Positions 48,070 through 58,700 of a DNA stretch of 64,000 nucleotides are shown in pieces. This stretch comes from Parelaphostrongylus tenuis (taxonomy: Eukaryota > Nematoda > Chromadorea > Rhabditida > Metastrongylidae). The notes beneath the pieces were generated by a model. That model made no database searches, was not told the DNA's origin, and was given only the letters and a program-made list of their open reading frames with translations. The first letter of the stretch is position 1. Every line of letters begins with the position of its first letter. Location of the stretch: assembly GCA_019055375.1 (NCBI GenBank), contig JAHQIW010007103.1:62001-126000 (forward strand). Reading direction: 5' to 3'. The translations under genes and the position numbers were made by a program.

Positions 48070-48632
48070 ATGAGCATGGATGTGCCAACAGTTGACGGTC
48101 TTGAAATAATCGACTTTACGAAGAAAAGTGAGGTTAGTGATTTCAACAAAAGAATCGGAAGTCGTTTGGATATGTCGTACATTTTCAGAGTGGCTCACAA
48201 GCACCGTTTGAGATCCGCCTTACAAATGGCAGAAAAGTTCTTGTACATGAAGAAAATGGTAGGTCTTTAGTTGAAACGACAATTAGTGATTACGATTTGA
48301 CATGAACTACCTTCCAGCCTACGAAAACTACTATAAGGATGGACGTTCATTTGATGATGTAGGCGAAAAGCAAGAAATGGAATTGCTTCAGTTCGAATTC
48401 GATTTTAAAGTGCATAGAGACGGTCTCAAGGTTGTTTACAGAACATAATCTACAATTACCTCGCAGATTTAACAACATCGTATCCATTCATGGCGCCGAT
48501 GTTAAGGTGCTAGGAATGCCGTTTACTTGTAAGAGTGCGGCTTTGGTTCGATACCTCACAGGGTCGACTAAGTGCTTCAAGCTCTCCCAGATTAGAATAT
48601 TTCTACCAAACCCCTTTTCGAGACTGCTTGTG
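48070..48632 (+). CDS. Candidate gene fragment, possibly BTB-tail-like
   Basis: Segment 48070-48258 reads MSMDVPTVDGLEIIDFTKKS then NKRIGSRLDMSYIFRVAHKH and RLRSALQMAEKFLYMKKM, ending at GTAGGT. The last 30 residues resemble the helical tail after a BTB domain. It can join in phase to 48318-48358 (after TACCTTCCAG) and then 48392-48632, which reads LFTEHNLQLPRRFNNIVSIH, KVLGMPFTCKSAALVRYLTG and ends CTTGTG|GTAAGA. The second intron would be only 33 bp, so a frameshift or another structure is possible. Function unknown. Confidence 0.33.
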
Positions 48633-48753
48633 GTAAGAATCTGAATGCGCCCTGTCACGCATATTTCAATATTACTCTTTACTAATATTCAACGGCATTA
48701 CGACGAGAATCACTCTCCACTATCCGGTACAACCAGTAATTCTATAAAACTTC

Positions 48754-49113
48754 ATGTACGAACTATACAATGAAATGAATCATGCTAGATATGCTGATGC
48801 GATTGTGGCTTCACCTATTGGCTCGTGTGAAAGAAAATCCACTTTTTTCGAGTTGAAGGGTACAAATAAAGGAAGAGACAAAGTTGTGCATAAACTAGAA
48901 AAGTATTGTCAGGAAATGAAAGCTGTAGGAAATACGATCCACTCGAATCCGATGGCTGTGTACCATGCGAATGTACTATGGTGTTACGCCTACGGTTTGA
49001 CAGTCATAAAAGAGGAACATAATGGTGATAATCTTTCCAAAAATCATGTCAACGTTCTAAAATATCAGTATAATAACTTCTTATATCAGATCTACTGTGT
49101 TTGTTTGAAATGA
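48754..49113 (+). CDS. Candidate first exon, unrecognised; may feed the BTB gene
   Basis: The ATG-initiated frame reads MYELYNEMNHARYADAIVAS, SCERKSTFFELKGTNKGRDK, LEKYCQEMKAVG and AVYHANVLWCYAYGLTVIKE. A good donor AATG|GTGATA ends a 271-nt exon at 49024 in phase 1, which matches the phase of the exon at 50238, so this could be the 5' exon of the BTB gene. Read through to TGA at 49111-49113 it is 119 residues. I recognise no domain. Confidence 0.4.
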   Translation: MYELYNEMNHARYADAIVASPIGSCERKSTFFELKGTNKGRDKVVHKLEKYCQEMKAVGNTIHSNPMAVYHANVLWCYAYGLTVIKEEHNGDNLSKNHVNVLKYQYNNFLYQIYCVCLK

Positions 49114-50237
49114 TTTCTATTGGACCGTCCTTTTCGAAGAAGTCAAATGTAATGAAAGGAGGTGAGTATATCTTTCCCACGGTGAACTAAGCCAGCAAAT
49201 TTTTTTTCGGAGTCACTTCATTATGGATGTAAACAGCAGACGTGATCTTTTCACCTTGTAACGAAAGAGGAGCTCCTCTACAAACCAAATTAAAAATAAA
49301 TATTTTCACCAAGAAGCGTGTGCGCGCACCGATGTTCACATGTACAAACTGTTCTAGCAAAGTGATATCACAACACCTACTATGCTACATAATGTGTCCG
49401 CCTTCCAATGGTGTTTTCTGACGAATAAGTCAACAAATCCCCGTTTGAGTAGATCACCACTGTCTAATATACTTAACAAGATACACTTGGATGCATGGAA
49501 ACTCAAGTATATGCAGTAAATGTATCTTAAAGCTTTATATTATCAACTAATACATTTCGATCTGCCAAATATTGTTTATCTAATAATTGTTGGCGTATTG
49601 GAGAGTAGCTTTTTCTTCAGACTACACAGAGCATATCGTTCCGCAATTACTCAGAAAATGCTGTGTCAGTATTTCAATAGACACTAAGTCGAGTCATACC
49701 TTTAATCTCGACTGTTTATGTAGACCTCGCTCAAATCAGTAACTTTCTGATAGTCTGATGACATGATAACATATTTTGAGTCTTTTATGAGGTCTAGTAC
49801 GGCACTTATACAGTACTAGACAGCTGCTGTTTCGCCCTTGCAGGCTCCTCAGTAGCATAGCGCCTTTGAGTTTAGGCTATCCCTTCTACGAGGATGTACC
49901 CCTGCTTATAGAAGAATCGAAGCCGATTTATTAGATTACCGCATGGTCAGATCACTAACTAGAGTTTACAGTGGCACAAAGAGCAGCTCCATAAGTCACC
50001 TGCCACACTATTGGCTTCTTTTGTGGCAGAAGTTTTGCCTTGCAGAGAATTCTACTGGACTAGCACGGAGTGATTATTCTAGTGTTTTGGACCATGCTTG
50101 CATCGTTGAGCATGCATCATGCTTTTCTCTCTCCTTAAATAAAAGCAGTTATGTCACAATACATTCAATCATTATACACAGCTTTTATAATTTGATAAAA
50201 TCTGTCATACATGTAAACTGATGATGAAATTACTCAG
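49114..50237. other. Intergenic or first-intron sequence
   Basis: Mostly AT-rich. At 49979-50065 a frame after a GTTTACAG acceptor reads SISHLPHYWLLLWQKFCLAE and could end at CGGA|GTGATT in phase with the next exon, an alternative upstream exon for the BTB gene. Evidence is weak. Confidence 0.3.
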
Positions 50238-51643
50238 GTCTGGGCAACAACTGTCCGACAAAGCAGTATCCTCCAGAGATAAAGGACATCGAACTGACTC
50301 TTCTAGGCAAATCTGAAGTGCTAAGTAAGTAGTTAGAATATTGTGGCAATGTGTAGCTACGAATGAAACACGTAAAGCGTTGTTCCAAATTCTCCTACAT
50401 TTATATTGATTCGTAAATATCTTCAAAGTACTAATAATTTTTAGTCCCTCTGAAGAGGAACGAAGACTGCTTCGTTGCTGATACTTTGCTACCATTGAGC
50501 CAACTGAATATGATTATGGATCAGTTGCCGACTGTGATCATGAGAGTACGGCTCACCATTCCATCGTCGTACTTTGTACTCGGCGAGCTCATCGATCTTC
50601 ACTTGTATGTTATGACCCCAATAAACCATTTTTCGTTTACCTGCATATTCCTCATTATATGGAAGCTTAGGAAACAACCGTCAACAACACCGGCGGCTGA
50701 GAAGATTTTAGCCACGATTCTGGCCGGCGAAAAGCCTCCAGGCTACGATTGGGTGATCACGGTAGCCGATGGCTCTCCAAGAGAGTTTTTCGTACATCGC
50801 AAAGTGCTTGCCGATGCAAGTCCAGCATTGGAGGTAGGCTTTCGATGAGCTATAACTGACTCGTACAGTTTCTTATTGCATATAACGGTATTGTGTAGTG
50901 CAGTACTACGAAATGCGCTGCAACACGCTTCATTGGTCACAAGCTCAATCTCACGCCCCAGATCCACTAAAACTCCTATTTGGAGATGGGAGCAGACTCG
51001 TCTGAAAAATGAAGTCACTGATTGGTGAGATTAAAAGATCACCAGTCATTTCATCATCCAGATATGCATTCAATCGATTCTACAAAGTTTGGTGAAGTCG
51101 AGTGCTTAGCGCATCTCTCAGAGATTGCAAATTCTGGAGCTTGATACTTTTATTCTTTCATTACATGAGATTACTAAGATAACAAGAACTAGCATCGTGT
51201 GCAAAGCGGAACATTTTAACGTGTACCGACTAAAACCACTTCCAGATTCTCTTCCACACACATGCGTCGCTTCCCTCAGAGCAGTTGCTGATGGTTTCCC
51301 ATGAAGATCGTTTTATTCTTCCATCTGCACATGCCTCTGACATGAAAGCGGTAGTTCATGACGATTGCTTCTTACACGTTCTAGAAATAAGAGTTCAAGC
51401 TTCATGATTTGCATCATCATACCTTGTCAAAGAATTTTACAGATTCTGACATATTTCTACCTTCGTCAGTTTCATCTTCCTCCATACGATAGTGTTGCTC
51501 GTATCGGCCGGATTCTGTGCAGCATATTACCAAAGGAGAGGATTTCAACGTTTTTTGAGTATTGGCAAGTGGACATAGTTCGCGATCTATTGAAATTGAA
51601 TGTGAGTTTCACGAAGTTTCCCTGCGATTTCATATTATTATAT

Positions 51644-51726
<83 letters not shown>

Positions 51727-52501
51727 ACCATCGCAATAGTACAAAGTGCAGTAGTATACCAATCGATTCAAATACTTTACATTTTTGTATGTATTTCCCG
51801 GTTGAGAATTCAGCTTCTAAGAGCGTTAACGAGTGTACTCACCAGACAAGCATCCATAGCTTTTCCTAGCTGCAACTTTTTACGAGATTCACAGAATAAA
51901 TACGTTCTTCTAACTCTTTTTTTTTTTGGGTAGAAAAAGATGATGCTATAACCTTGTAAAATCCAAATTTAACAACACGAGATTTTCAGAAAAGCGAGTT
52001 TATACCCACTCTTTTTGCTTGTACCCGTCATTTGATTGTCATTTTTTCTGCGCCTTACGGAGCCATGCCTGTGGCTAAAAGAGTTGCTGTAGCTACTATG
52101 GCTGATACGGTCAGTTTTTTTTCAAAACTTTATTATATCATAAATGCTCTCTAATATTATCCCTTAATTAGGCGAATTCATTGTAAATGAACGTTAAATG
52201 TTTCCTAAGACTTATTGAGCCTAGAACCGCACAAGTTCAAAAGCGGGACAAAAATAATCCTTCACTTTACAGTGGCAAATGGCGGAAGCTGCTGGAGTAG
52301 ATGTTGAAGAAGAATTCAAGAGCGCTAAGGACCTTCCTCTGGGACTTATGGAAAAGGTGTTTTAACGCACAAAAATTGAAGATTAATAGAATAAATGACT
52401 CCTAAGCTCTATTTTACATGGTTGCTCATTGATTTCAGATTTTCTACAGTGCTGGAAAATTCCGTACTGTCGTGAGTGGGATTCGCAAAACTGCTGTCTG
52501 A
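50238..52501 (+). CDS. BTB/POZ-domain protein (multi-exon gene)
   Basis: Eight phase-consistent exons: 50238-50324, 50445-50604, 50671-50833, 51246-51350, 51443-51601, 51990-52109, 52273-52356 and 52439-52501 (TGA). About 313 residues are seen; the start lies upstream (perhaps 48754). The N-terminal part (IELTLLGKSEVL, SSYFVLGELIDLHL) may be a MATH-like domain. The BTB fold follows: DWVITVADGSPREFFVHRKV and LADASPALE (exon 3), then FILPSAHASDMKA joined to ILTYFYLRQFHLPP (exons 4 and 5). A helical tail follows. Nematodes have many MATH-BTB proteins that bind substrates for cullin-3 ubiquitin ligases; that role is inferred from family. Intron 2 is only 66 bp; intron 5 holds a long TA tract. A GTGAGT donor at 52472 inside the last exon may extend the protein. 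Confidence 0.72.
51055..51150 (+). repeat. SINE family A, decayed 3' fragment
   Basis: AGATATGCATTCAATC, then GAAGTCGAGTGCTTAGCGCA and TCTCTCAGAGATTG correspond to the 3' body of the SINE at 11913-12215. It lies in an intron of the BTB gene. Confidence 0.55.
51640..51724. repeat. (TA)n microsatellite in an intron
   Basis: About 40 TA units, nearly pure except for TATG near the left end, about 40 bp after the donor site of BTB exon 5. The tyrosine-isoleucine open frames it creates on both strands are artefacts. Confidence 0.95.
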
Positions 52502-52794
52502 ATAGACTTCGACACCAGAGACGAATATCTGTTACTTTTCATCTACCGATAAATCGTTCGTAACACTGAATTTTGGTCGCTGAATTTACGTGCTCCATGT
52601 AACTCAACATCAGTGTGCTGATATTCATCAATGACCGATTTATGGTGATTTCTCCTTAAGTTGTTGCTCAAAAGTATCAGAATGGAAATCTCATGCTTAC
52701 TTGAGAGGGGAGGAGCTGATTCGACCACTTAGTTGAGAGTACGCTCAATCCTATCAACATAGCCGTTATGTAACAACCTTGAACTTATTATCAG

Positions 52795-52863
52795 AGTGAC
52801 TCCCTTACCTTTTATGAAATCTCCAAATACTCTCCGTAATAGCAAGCATTCAGCTATATCAAC
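52795..52863 (+). CDS. Possible additional exon downstream of the BTB gene
   Basis: Bounded by ACTTATTATCAG and AAC|GTAAGT, the 69-nt segment is open in one phase, reading VTPLPFMKSPNTLRNSKHSA. It would suit a longer BTB isoform using the donor at 52472, but the phases of neighbouring exons (0 before, 1 after) do not match it, so an exon is missing or this one is false. Confidence 0.22.
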
Positions 52864-53078
52864 GTAAGTAGCATAGCACATTATTGAAAACCGCTTCGAC
52901 GAAATTCCTCATCATGGAACTGTTCCGATAAAGGCGAAAAATTCTATATTCATTGCTCATGTTACGATGCCACTCCAACCTTTCTCTCGGTCAGGTTACC
53001 TGTTCTCAAATCGCTAATCTCTTTTGAAAAAAACCGGGCAGCCTTTTTCGACGCCACATTACTTCTAAATATTCTTAG

Positions 53079-53239
53079 GAACTACTGGAAAAACATCGTT
53101 TGAATCATCCCCCAGCACTTTCTTGCAATCAATCAACGAACGCCTCAGTTTGGATTCCTCTGAGATTATAAGATCTGCTCGACCAGTATTCTACGATATT
53201 TACGAAGAAATCGAAATTCTCAAGAAACAGCCGAGATAA
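53079..53239 (+). CDS. Candidate terminal exon (phase 1), unrecognised
   Basis: After the acceptor AAATATTCTTAG the frame reads TTGKTSFESSPSTFLQSINE, LSLDSSEIIRSARPVFYDIY and EEIEILKKQPR followed by TAA at 53237-53239. The acidic-helical C-terminus looks like real protein. It lies 580 bp after the apparent stop of the BTB gene on the same strand and may be its true last exon, or that of another gene. No family recognised. Confidence 0.42.
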
Positions 53240-53426
53240 CAAGTGAAATATTAAGGATTTTTTTGACCGATGAATGCGAGGGAATGAATCGAAAAGTGCA
53301 AGTGATGGGATCCGCCTAATAAAATATGATAACTGGTTGCATGATAAAAAATGTCCAAGATCCACTGCAAGTTTCCTCCTGGTCCAGCCGCTTGTTGCTG
53401 AAGTTTAACCCTATTCTCGTTTAAAG

Positions 53427-53735
53427 GACACATGTAGCGCAGTGGTTAGAGGTGCTCTGCGTAGCACACAAGGTTGATGGTTCAATCTCGCGCTCATAGC
53501 TCACCGAGCCATCCATCCCTCCGAGGTCGATAAATTGCTACTAGACTGCTCACCGACTCGTCTGGGAAAATAAGCAGCACTGACCCAGTTCAGCGGGAGG
53601 CCACCGCGAGTCATTGTTAAGGTCGGATATGCATTGATTCACCTCAAAGAAGTTAAAAAATTGAAGACGAATGCATTACGCATTCGTCTGGGATCGATTG
53701 ACGTCGAGAGCATTATTCTTTATCCTTTAATCTTG
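53427..53735 (+). mobile_element. SINE, family A, second full-length copy
   Basis: A box TAGCGCAGTGGTTAGAG and B box GGTTCAATC form the tRNA-like head, then the body CCATCCATCCCTCCGAGGTC, AAGCAGCACTGACCC and CCACCGCGAGTCATTG, and a tail of TTTATCCTTTA. Flanking imperfect duplications are TTCTCGTTTAAAGGAC on the left and ATCTTGTTCAAAAGAC on the right. It differs from the copy at 11913 by about 15% by eye. Confidence 0.82.
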
Positions 53736-54089
53736 TTCAAAAGACGATGAACGGACTCTCATCATCAGATTTAATTTCGAAATGATTTTGTGAATTGGTA
53801 AAAATCAAATTAGAAGCATGTGCGACAACGCGCGCCGAGTGTGAAGTTCACTTTTATTTTCGCTGCTGCACCACAGCGAAAAGTCTTTCCGAAGACCAAG
53901 TAAATATTAAAATTTTTGAGACTTGCGCTTTTGAATGACCACCAAAAGTCCTATAGAAAACTTCTATCCTGCCGAACGGCCTCTGTAATCAAATGCTTCG
54001 CTAACGCAGAAAAAGCTACCACACATTTCTCCGAACCTCGAAATGTGAATTTCATTTCAGATCCCTTTTCTTTCTGTCAACTAAAGTGG

Positions 54090-55015
54090 GTTCAATGCCG
54101 ATAGCGGCTGCCCCGCCATACCGTCGACGGTTGGCTGTTGGCAGACAACGCGTTATAGCGTAAATAAGAGTGCTGTGCAAAACGAGCGTCGGTAGTGCAA
54201 CGGTTAGCATACGCTCCGGGAAAGAGTGAGATCTGGGTTCGAATCCCGGCTGACGCAAACGTTCTTGCACAGTACTCCACATATTGGGTGAACACCTGAT
54301 ATTTGATCGTGCGGTGATGCGTTGTAATGACCTGCCGTTTTGGTGTGTACTTCACTTTTTAATTCAGTCAGATCATCTGCGCGGAGTTCTCATGAGATAA
54401 GTGACTCATAAGTGACTTGCATGAAATAAAAAACTTGATATCAGAAGATACTGGCTTATTTTATACTCAAGATTTTGCTTATCTTTCAGTTTCCCATTTA
54501 TTTATTTGCTATTTGGACGAGAGTAGCCTACCCATTTCACTAACCTTTTCATTCCGACCACTTCTTGAAAGAGCATGCATGCTACAATTGAGATCATGCA
54601 GTTACCATCTTTGTCGTTCGGATTTCTTCTGTGTTGCTGTTCATGTCAAAGGATCGTGCAGGTGACTATGGATTCACATAGAATGCAATGGACGGAGGTG
54701 TACCGTTACGCACACAGAGTTATTTGCTTGCTTGGTTCGTAACAAGTTTAACAACCTTTCTATTCGTCCAAGATCGGCAGCGTCTTTGGAAGAATAGCCA
54801 TTCTGTATAAATTCATATCGAAATAAGACTGGTAGCAAAGCGGTGGCCTCGGTGAATGTAGTGGTAGCCCACGCCGCCAGTATGGGTGAAAGGCGAGTGC
54901 AACTCTCCCCTGGAATCGTATGCTTTGCATAACACTTAATATTCCTAGATGGATCACTGAATAGAATCATAATTCGGCCACTGCATATCATTGCATACAC
55001 CAGATATGGGTTCAA
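54090..55015. repeat. tRNA-like repeat B with module R5
   Basis: 54090-54165 is the family leader (CCGTCGACGGTTGGCTG) before the core at 54186-54256. From about 54300 the sequence follows module R5 of the composite repeats (33850-34490 and 44280-44880): GAGATCATGCAGTTACCATC, TCGGATTTCTTCTGTGTTGC and CAGTATGGGTGAAAGG. Minus-strand open frames at 54674-55015 lie in this repeat and are not conserved in the other copies. Confidence 0.6.
54186..54256 (+). repeat. tRNA-like core, family B, well preserved
   Basis: The 71-nt unit folds as a cloverleaf: acceptor GCGTCGG with CTGACGC, anticodon stem CGCTC with GAGTG around loop CGGGAAA, and T arm CTGGG-TTCGAAT-CCCGG with a perfect B box. Loop position 33 is G rather than U, and there is no serine-type long arm although the putative anticodon is GGA, so function as a tRNA is unlikely. 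Flanks AGTGCTGTGCAA and TTGCACAGTACTC are inverted repeats. Confidence 0.75.
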
Positions 55016-55700
55016 TCACCTCCACAGTGCTTGATCAACTTGATGATGTTAAATCCACAACTTATCCCTTCGTAAATGTACCACTCTCATACCTTCGGTT
55101 AGTCTTTACCGGTAATAGGACCATTTCTTTTCTTAGGTAAATTTTTTGTGACCAGTCTCCTTTGCTAAGCAATTAGGCAGCGCAGAAGGAATCTTGAACG
55201 TTCAAATGAGTTGTTTTCTATGGAATTCCGATGCCTTCAGTCATCCCCTAAGATCATGATTTTCTGAAGGAAATGAAGGATTTTTCCATGAGATTCCAAC
55301 ATCTTGAATTCTTTCGTTGATATCATGATTACTCAAGCAAGTAGATCGCATATCAATTCGACTTTTTGCTAACTCTTTATGCATGAAAATCCACCTCACA
55401 GTTATAGCCATCAATAGTTAAGATGCATCATACTACCTAATAAACAGCGCACAAGTGTTGAATCTATAATTTCTTATATTGCGAAAAAGCGTGTTCATTT
55501 GCCCGTGATTCTTTCAGTTTTCCAATTGCTTAATATGGAAGTAAGATATTCTTTACTTAGTTGCTTTTCTTGCATGTATGAAAGTGCGAGTTATTGGTGA
55601 AAATACAGCTTTCAAAGTGTTAACGTGTTTTTATTCACGATGTTGGAGATATTATCATGCTTATCATAGAACATTTAGAAAAAAGTGCATAAAGAACTGC
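55016..55700. other. 3' flank of the carrier gene
   Basis: No gene was recognised. TTTATT at 55628-55633 reads as AATAAA on the minus strand about 70 bp beyond the carrier stop codon, a plausible polyadenylation signal. Confidence 0.4.
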
Positions 55701-58700
55701 CTATTTTTCAGTTCGTGCCTTTTTCTTGTTGTACACGAACTGACGAAGATAAGCCGCATTGAACTGTTCAAGGAACACGAACGACAATACTGTGTATGGA
55801 CCGAGTTTCATGTAGTACGGTGTAAAACCCTTCCAAAATGCCAACACTCCTTCGTTATAAAGAACCTGAAAGAGCATTATAAATCGCCTACAACGACTCA
55901 ACAGGTAAAATTCAATGACTAGATTCCTTTTAGCATGAACCGGCAATACACATTGTGCGGATCCCAGCGCCTGTTTTTGCAAAGTGCTCCTCGTGCCCAT
56001 TATTCATGGACTTCATATTTTGCTCATTGGTTCAGTAGCTGGTGGAAAACGTTACTGTTCTACAAGAATAGCGTTGTATAATGGTCAGTCGCTTCTCACT
56101 GACATTACTGGACGGTCGTATAAAAGTGAGCCCACATCTCCATTATGATGACCAACCTTTGCGTTGTAAGGAGAGCTTAGCAGATAATTTCGGTAGAAAC
56201 TTCTCTAAACCTTAGAAAGTGAAGGCTTCACCGATTTAGAGTGAATTCGAGAGAAGTTCAATCTGAATGCTATAATATACCTTCTTGAAAACATCCATTA
56301 AGCCGCTGTATTCAGGTACACCATTTATAACTTTCATGGCTTGAATTCTGAATATGAATCCGATTTTATGGTGTCAAAAATAATTGAGCAGATGCTAACA
56401 CACGACCTCGTTTTAATCATGTCAACTGGGAGCGAGGCTACTGTAGCTGCAAGGCCCGATACCATGGAAGATAAAAAGTGACACAGAATCCCTGCAATGA
56501 AATTTGAGGAAAACGAGCGTAAGAAAACGTTATGCCCTCTCAACTTTTGAGAAAAAACGTGTGCTAATTATAATAACTAAAATTGATCTTTTTTCGTTTT
56601 GTCTTTCTACAATGTTTTTTTCCACTTTCAACTCAGTTTGATTGGCCGTTTGATAGAGCGTGTAATTGTAATGCGATTCCAATGTATGCCCCATTTCAGT
56701 AGCAGTTTTGCAATCATTGACCAGTTAACGAGCCAAATTAGTAATTCAAGTTCATCTTCCTACTATCCTGTTTTTTTCGTTCCGTATTGAGTAGTCTATT
56801 TCGGTATAACATATATTTCCATTGTTATCCGAAAAATGTTACAAGAGATCGGACATAAAGTTGTGGTAAAAAGGGCTCGCTATTTGCATCTAAATCTTTT
56901 CTGTCCAAGTATTCTTACCTAAAAACTATTGAATTATATACCTAGTATTGTAGAGTGGTGTGCAAAAAAGGGCGTCGGTAGTAGCAAAGGCTCAGCACGC
57001 GCCCCCGGATAGAGCAAAATCTGGGTTCGAAGCCCAGCTGACGCAAAAGTTTCTGCACACCACTCTACATCACTGGCGATATTCAAAACATCATACCACC
57101 GCTAAAGCGGTCAAATAAAGGGAATCTTACTGATTATTAAGAAAGATGACAGTGACACACGTCTTCTCGCAACTGTGATAAATGAAAAAGGGCACTCGTT
57201 GTGTAGTAATAGCCAATTACTCTAACAATCTTTCCCAACACCCTCTGTAATCAGCTTTTTTCTCGAGACTGATGCAGTGTCGTTACCATCTTCAACCTTT
57301 TTGCTGGACAATATGAGCTGTTTTGCCTGGGCATAAACGGACAATTGAGCTCCGTTCAACACCATTGCACGCACCACCGTCGGTCCGAAGCCCTAAAAAA
57401 GTATTCTCTTCGTCGATTCATTTTATGTAAAATTGAGCTAATCATCAGAATCATCATACATGCACTTTTTTAGAACTGCCTCAAGTCATAGATGATTACC
57501 CGGTACACTGTGGCCACTCCTTCCGTCTTAACGATCTGTGAGAGAGCATGGAAAGCGTGCTTGTAGTTTCGTCGTTGTTCTGGTGGGAACCCTCCATCAC
57601 CTCAAATCTTTATGGTCAACTCGACTGGTAAAATTCTGAAGCATCCAAGATTATCTCAGTCGAGGTAGAACCACTGACATTTATCTCTTACGAGGCGATC
57701 TTAGCTCAAGCATTATTCATTTTTCGCCCTAAAGAATTTCGTTGCATCAGACACTGCTAAACAGTAGCTGCGTGGCTGGTAGAAGTACTTAACGTCGTTT
57801 TGTAATTTGTAACTGGTAGCGTCCGACTTCATATGGGTGGCTAACCACACTATGGAATCTCTGCAGAACTACGTTATGTTTATTTTGTTTAAATTTTTTT
57901 AATGTTCCGAAAACAGTTGGACGTTTTTAGTGTAGCTCTCATTCGTTATGAAATTTACTATTAATTCGTTCCAAAAGTCTTGACACGAGACCAGTAAACA
58001 CCAAATCTATTAACCAGAGGTAAATGAAGTCTCATTATTCTGGTATCCTTCAACTGATCATTTTCTTACGAATATTTTGGTGTACAACTTGCCTAGACTT
58101 GCTTAAGATGGAGCTGTCGTGGGAACAAATACTTTACTACTCATGTACGAATGGTGCGTGGGGGAAAGTGTTAGTGAAGCGGCACGCAAGATTAATAGAG
58201 CTTTGTCTGGACGGCCCGAGCGCGAATGATTCCTCGGAGTGTTTCCTCTAGTGTCAAACTTCGCGAGCCACTTCCCAGTCATCCCTTCTCTAATAGTATC
58301 ATCACCCCAGGCTTGATTAATCTTGCGTGCCGCTTCATAGCATCTTACCCTACGTGCCGTTCGTGCATGAATAGCAAGCGAATTTGCTTCTTAGACAGCT
58401 CCATTTCAAGGCAAGTATGGGCAAGTCCTACACAAAAATGCTCGCAAGGAAATGCGCAATTTAACTATAAGAAAATCATGCAATTTCAATTCCATCTGGT
58501 TAAAAAATTTAGTGTTTATTTCTTTGATGCCAGAACTTACGGAACAATTTGATAAGTTCGGATTAGATCTGCAAGTTAGTGAGCTTAATCAAGCACAAAG
58601 GTGTTTCAGGAATCGCATACTCTCCAGAGATATGCTTATGTTGACACATTTGCAACGACGCTTTGCTTTCTGTCGCAGGACTTCCAACTTTTGTTATGCA

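Noticed and set aside
50477..50667. Alternative frame YFATIEPTEYDYG… overlapping BTB exon 2, with an in-frame TGA upstream suggesting selenocysteine
   Set aside because: The chosen frame joins neighbours in phase and leads into the BTB domain; no selenocysteine element was seen and the alternative runs through the 66-bp intron.
51472..51771. Open frames on both strands with long Tyr-Ile runs
   Set aside because: They are created by the (TA)n microsatellite inside an intron of the BTB gene.
54186..54256. Functional tRNA gene
   Set aside because: Although acceptor and T stems pair, position 33 is not U, the GGA anticodon lacks a serine-type long arm, and the unit is one of many repeat copies with shared flanks.
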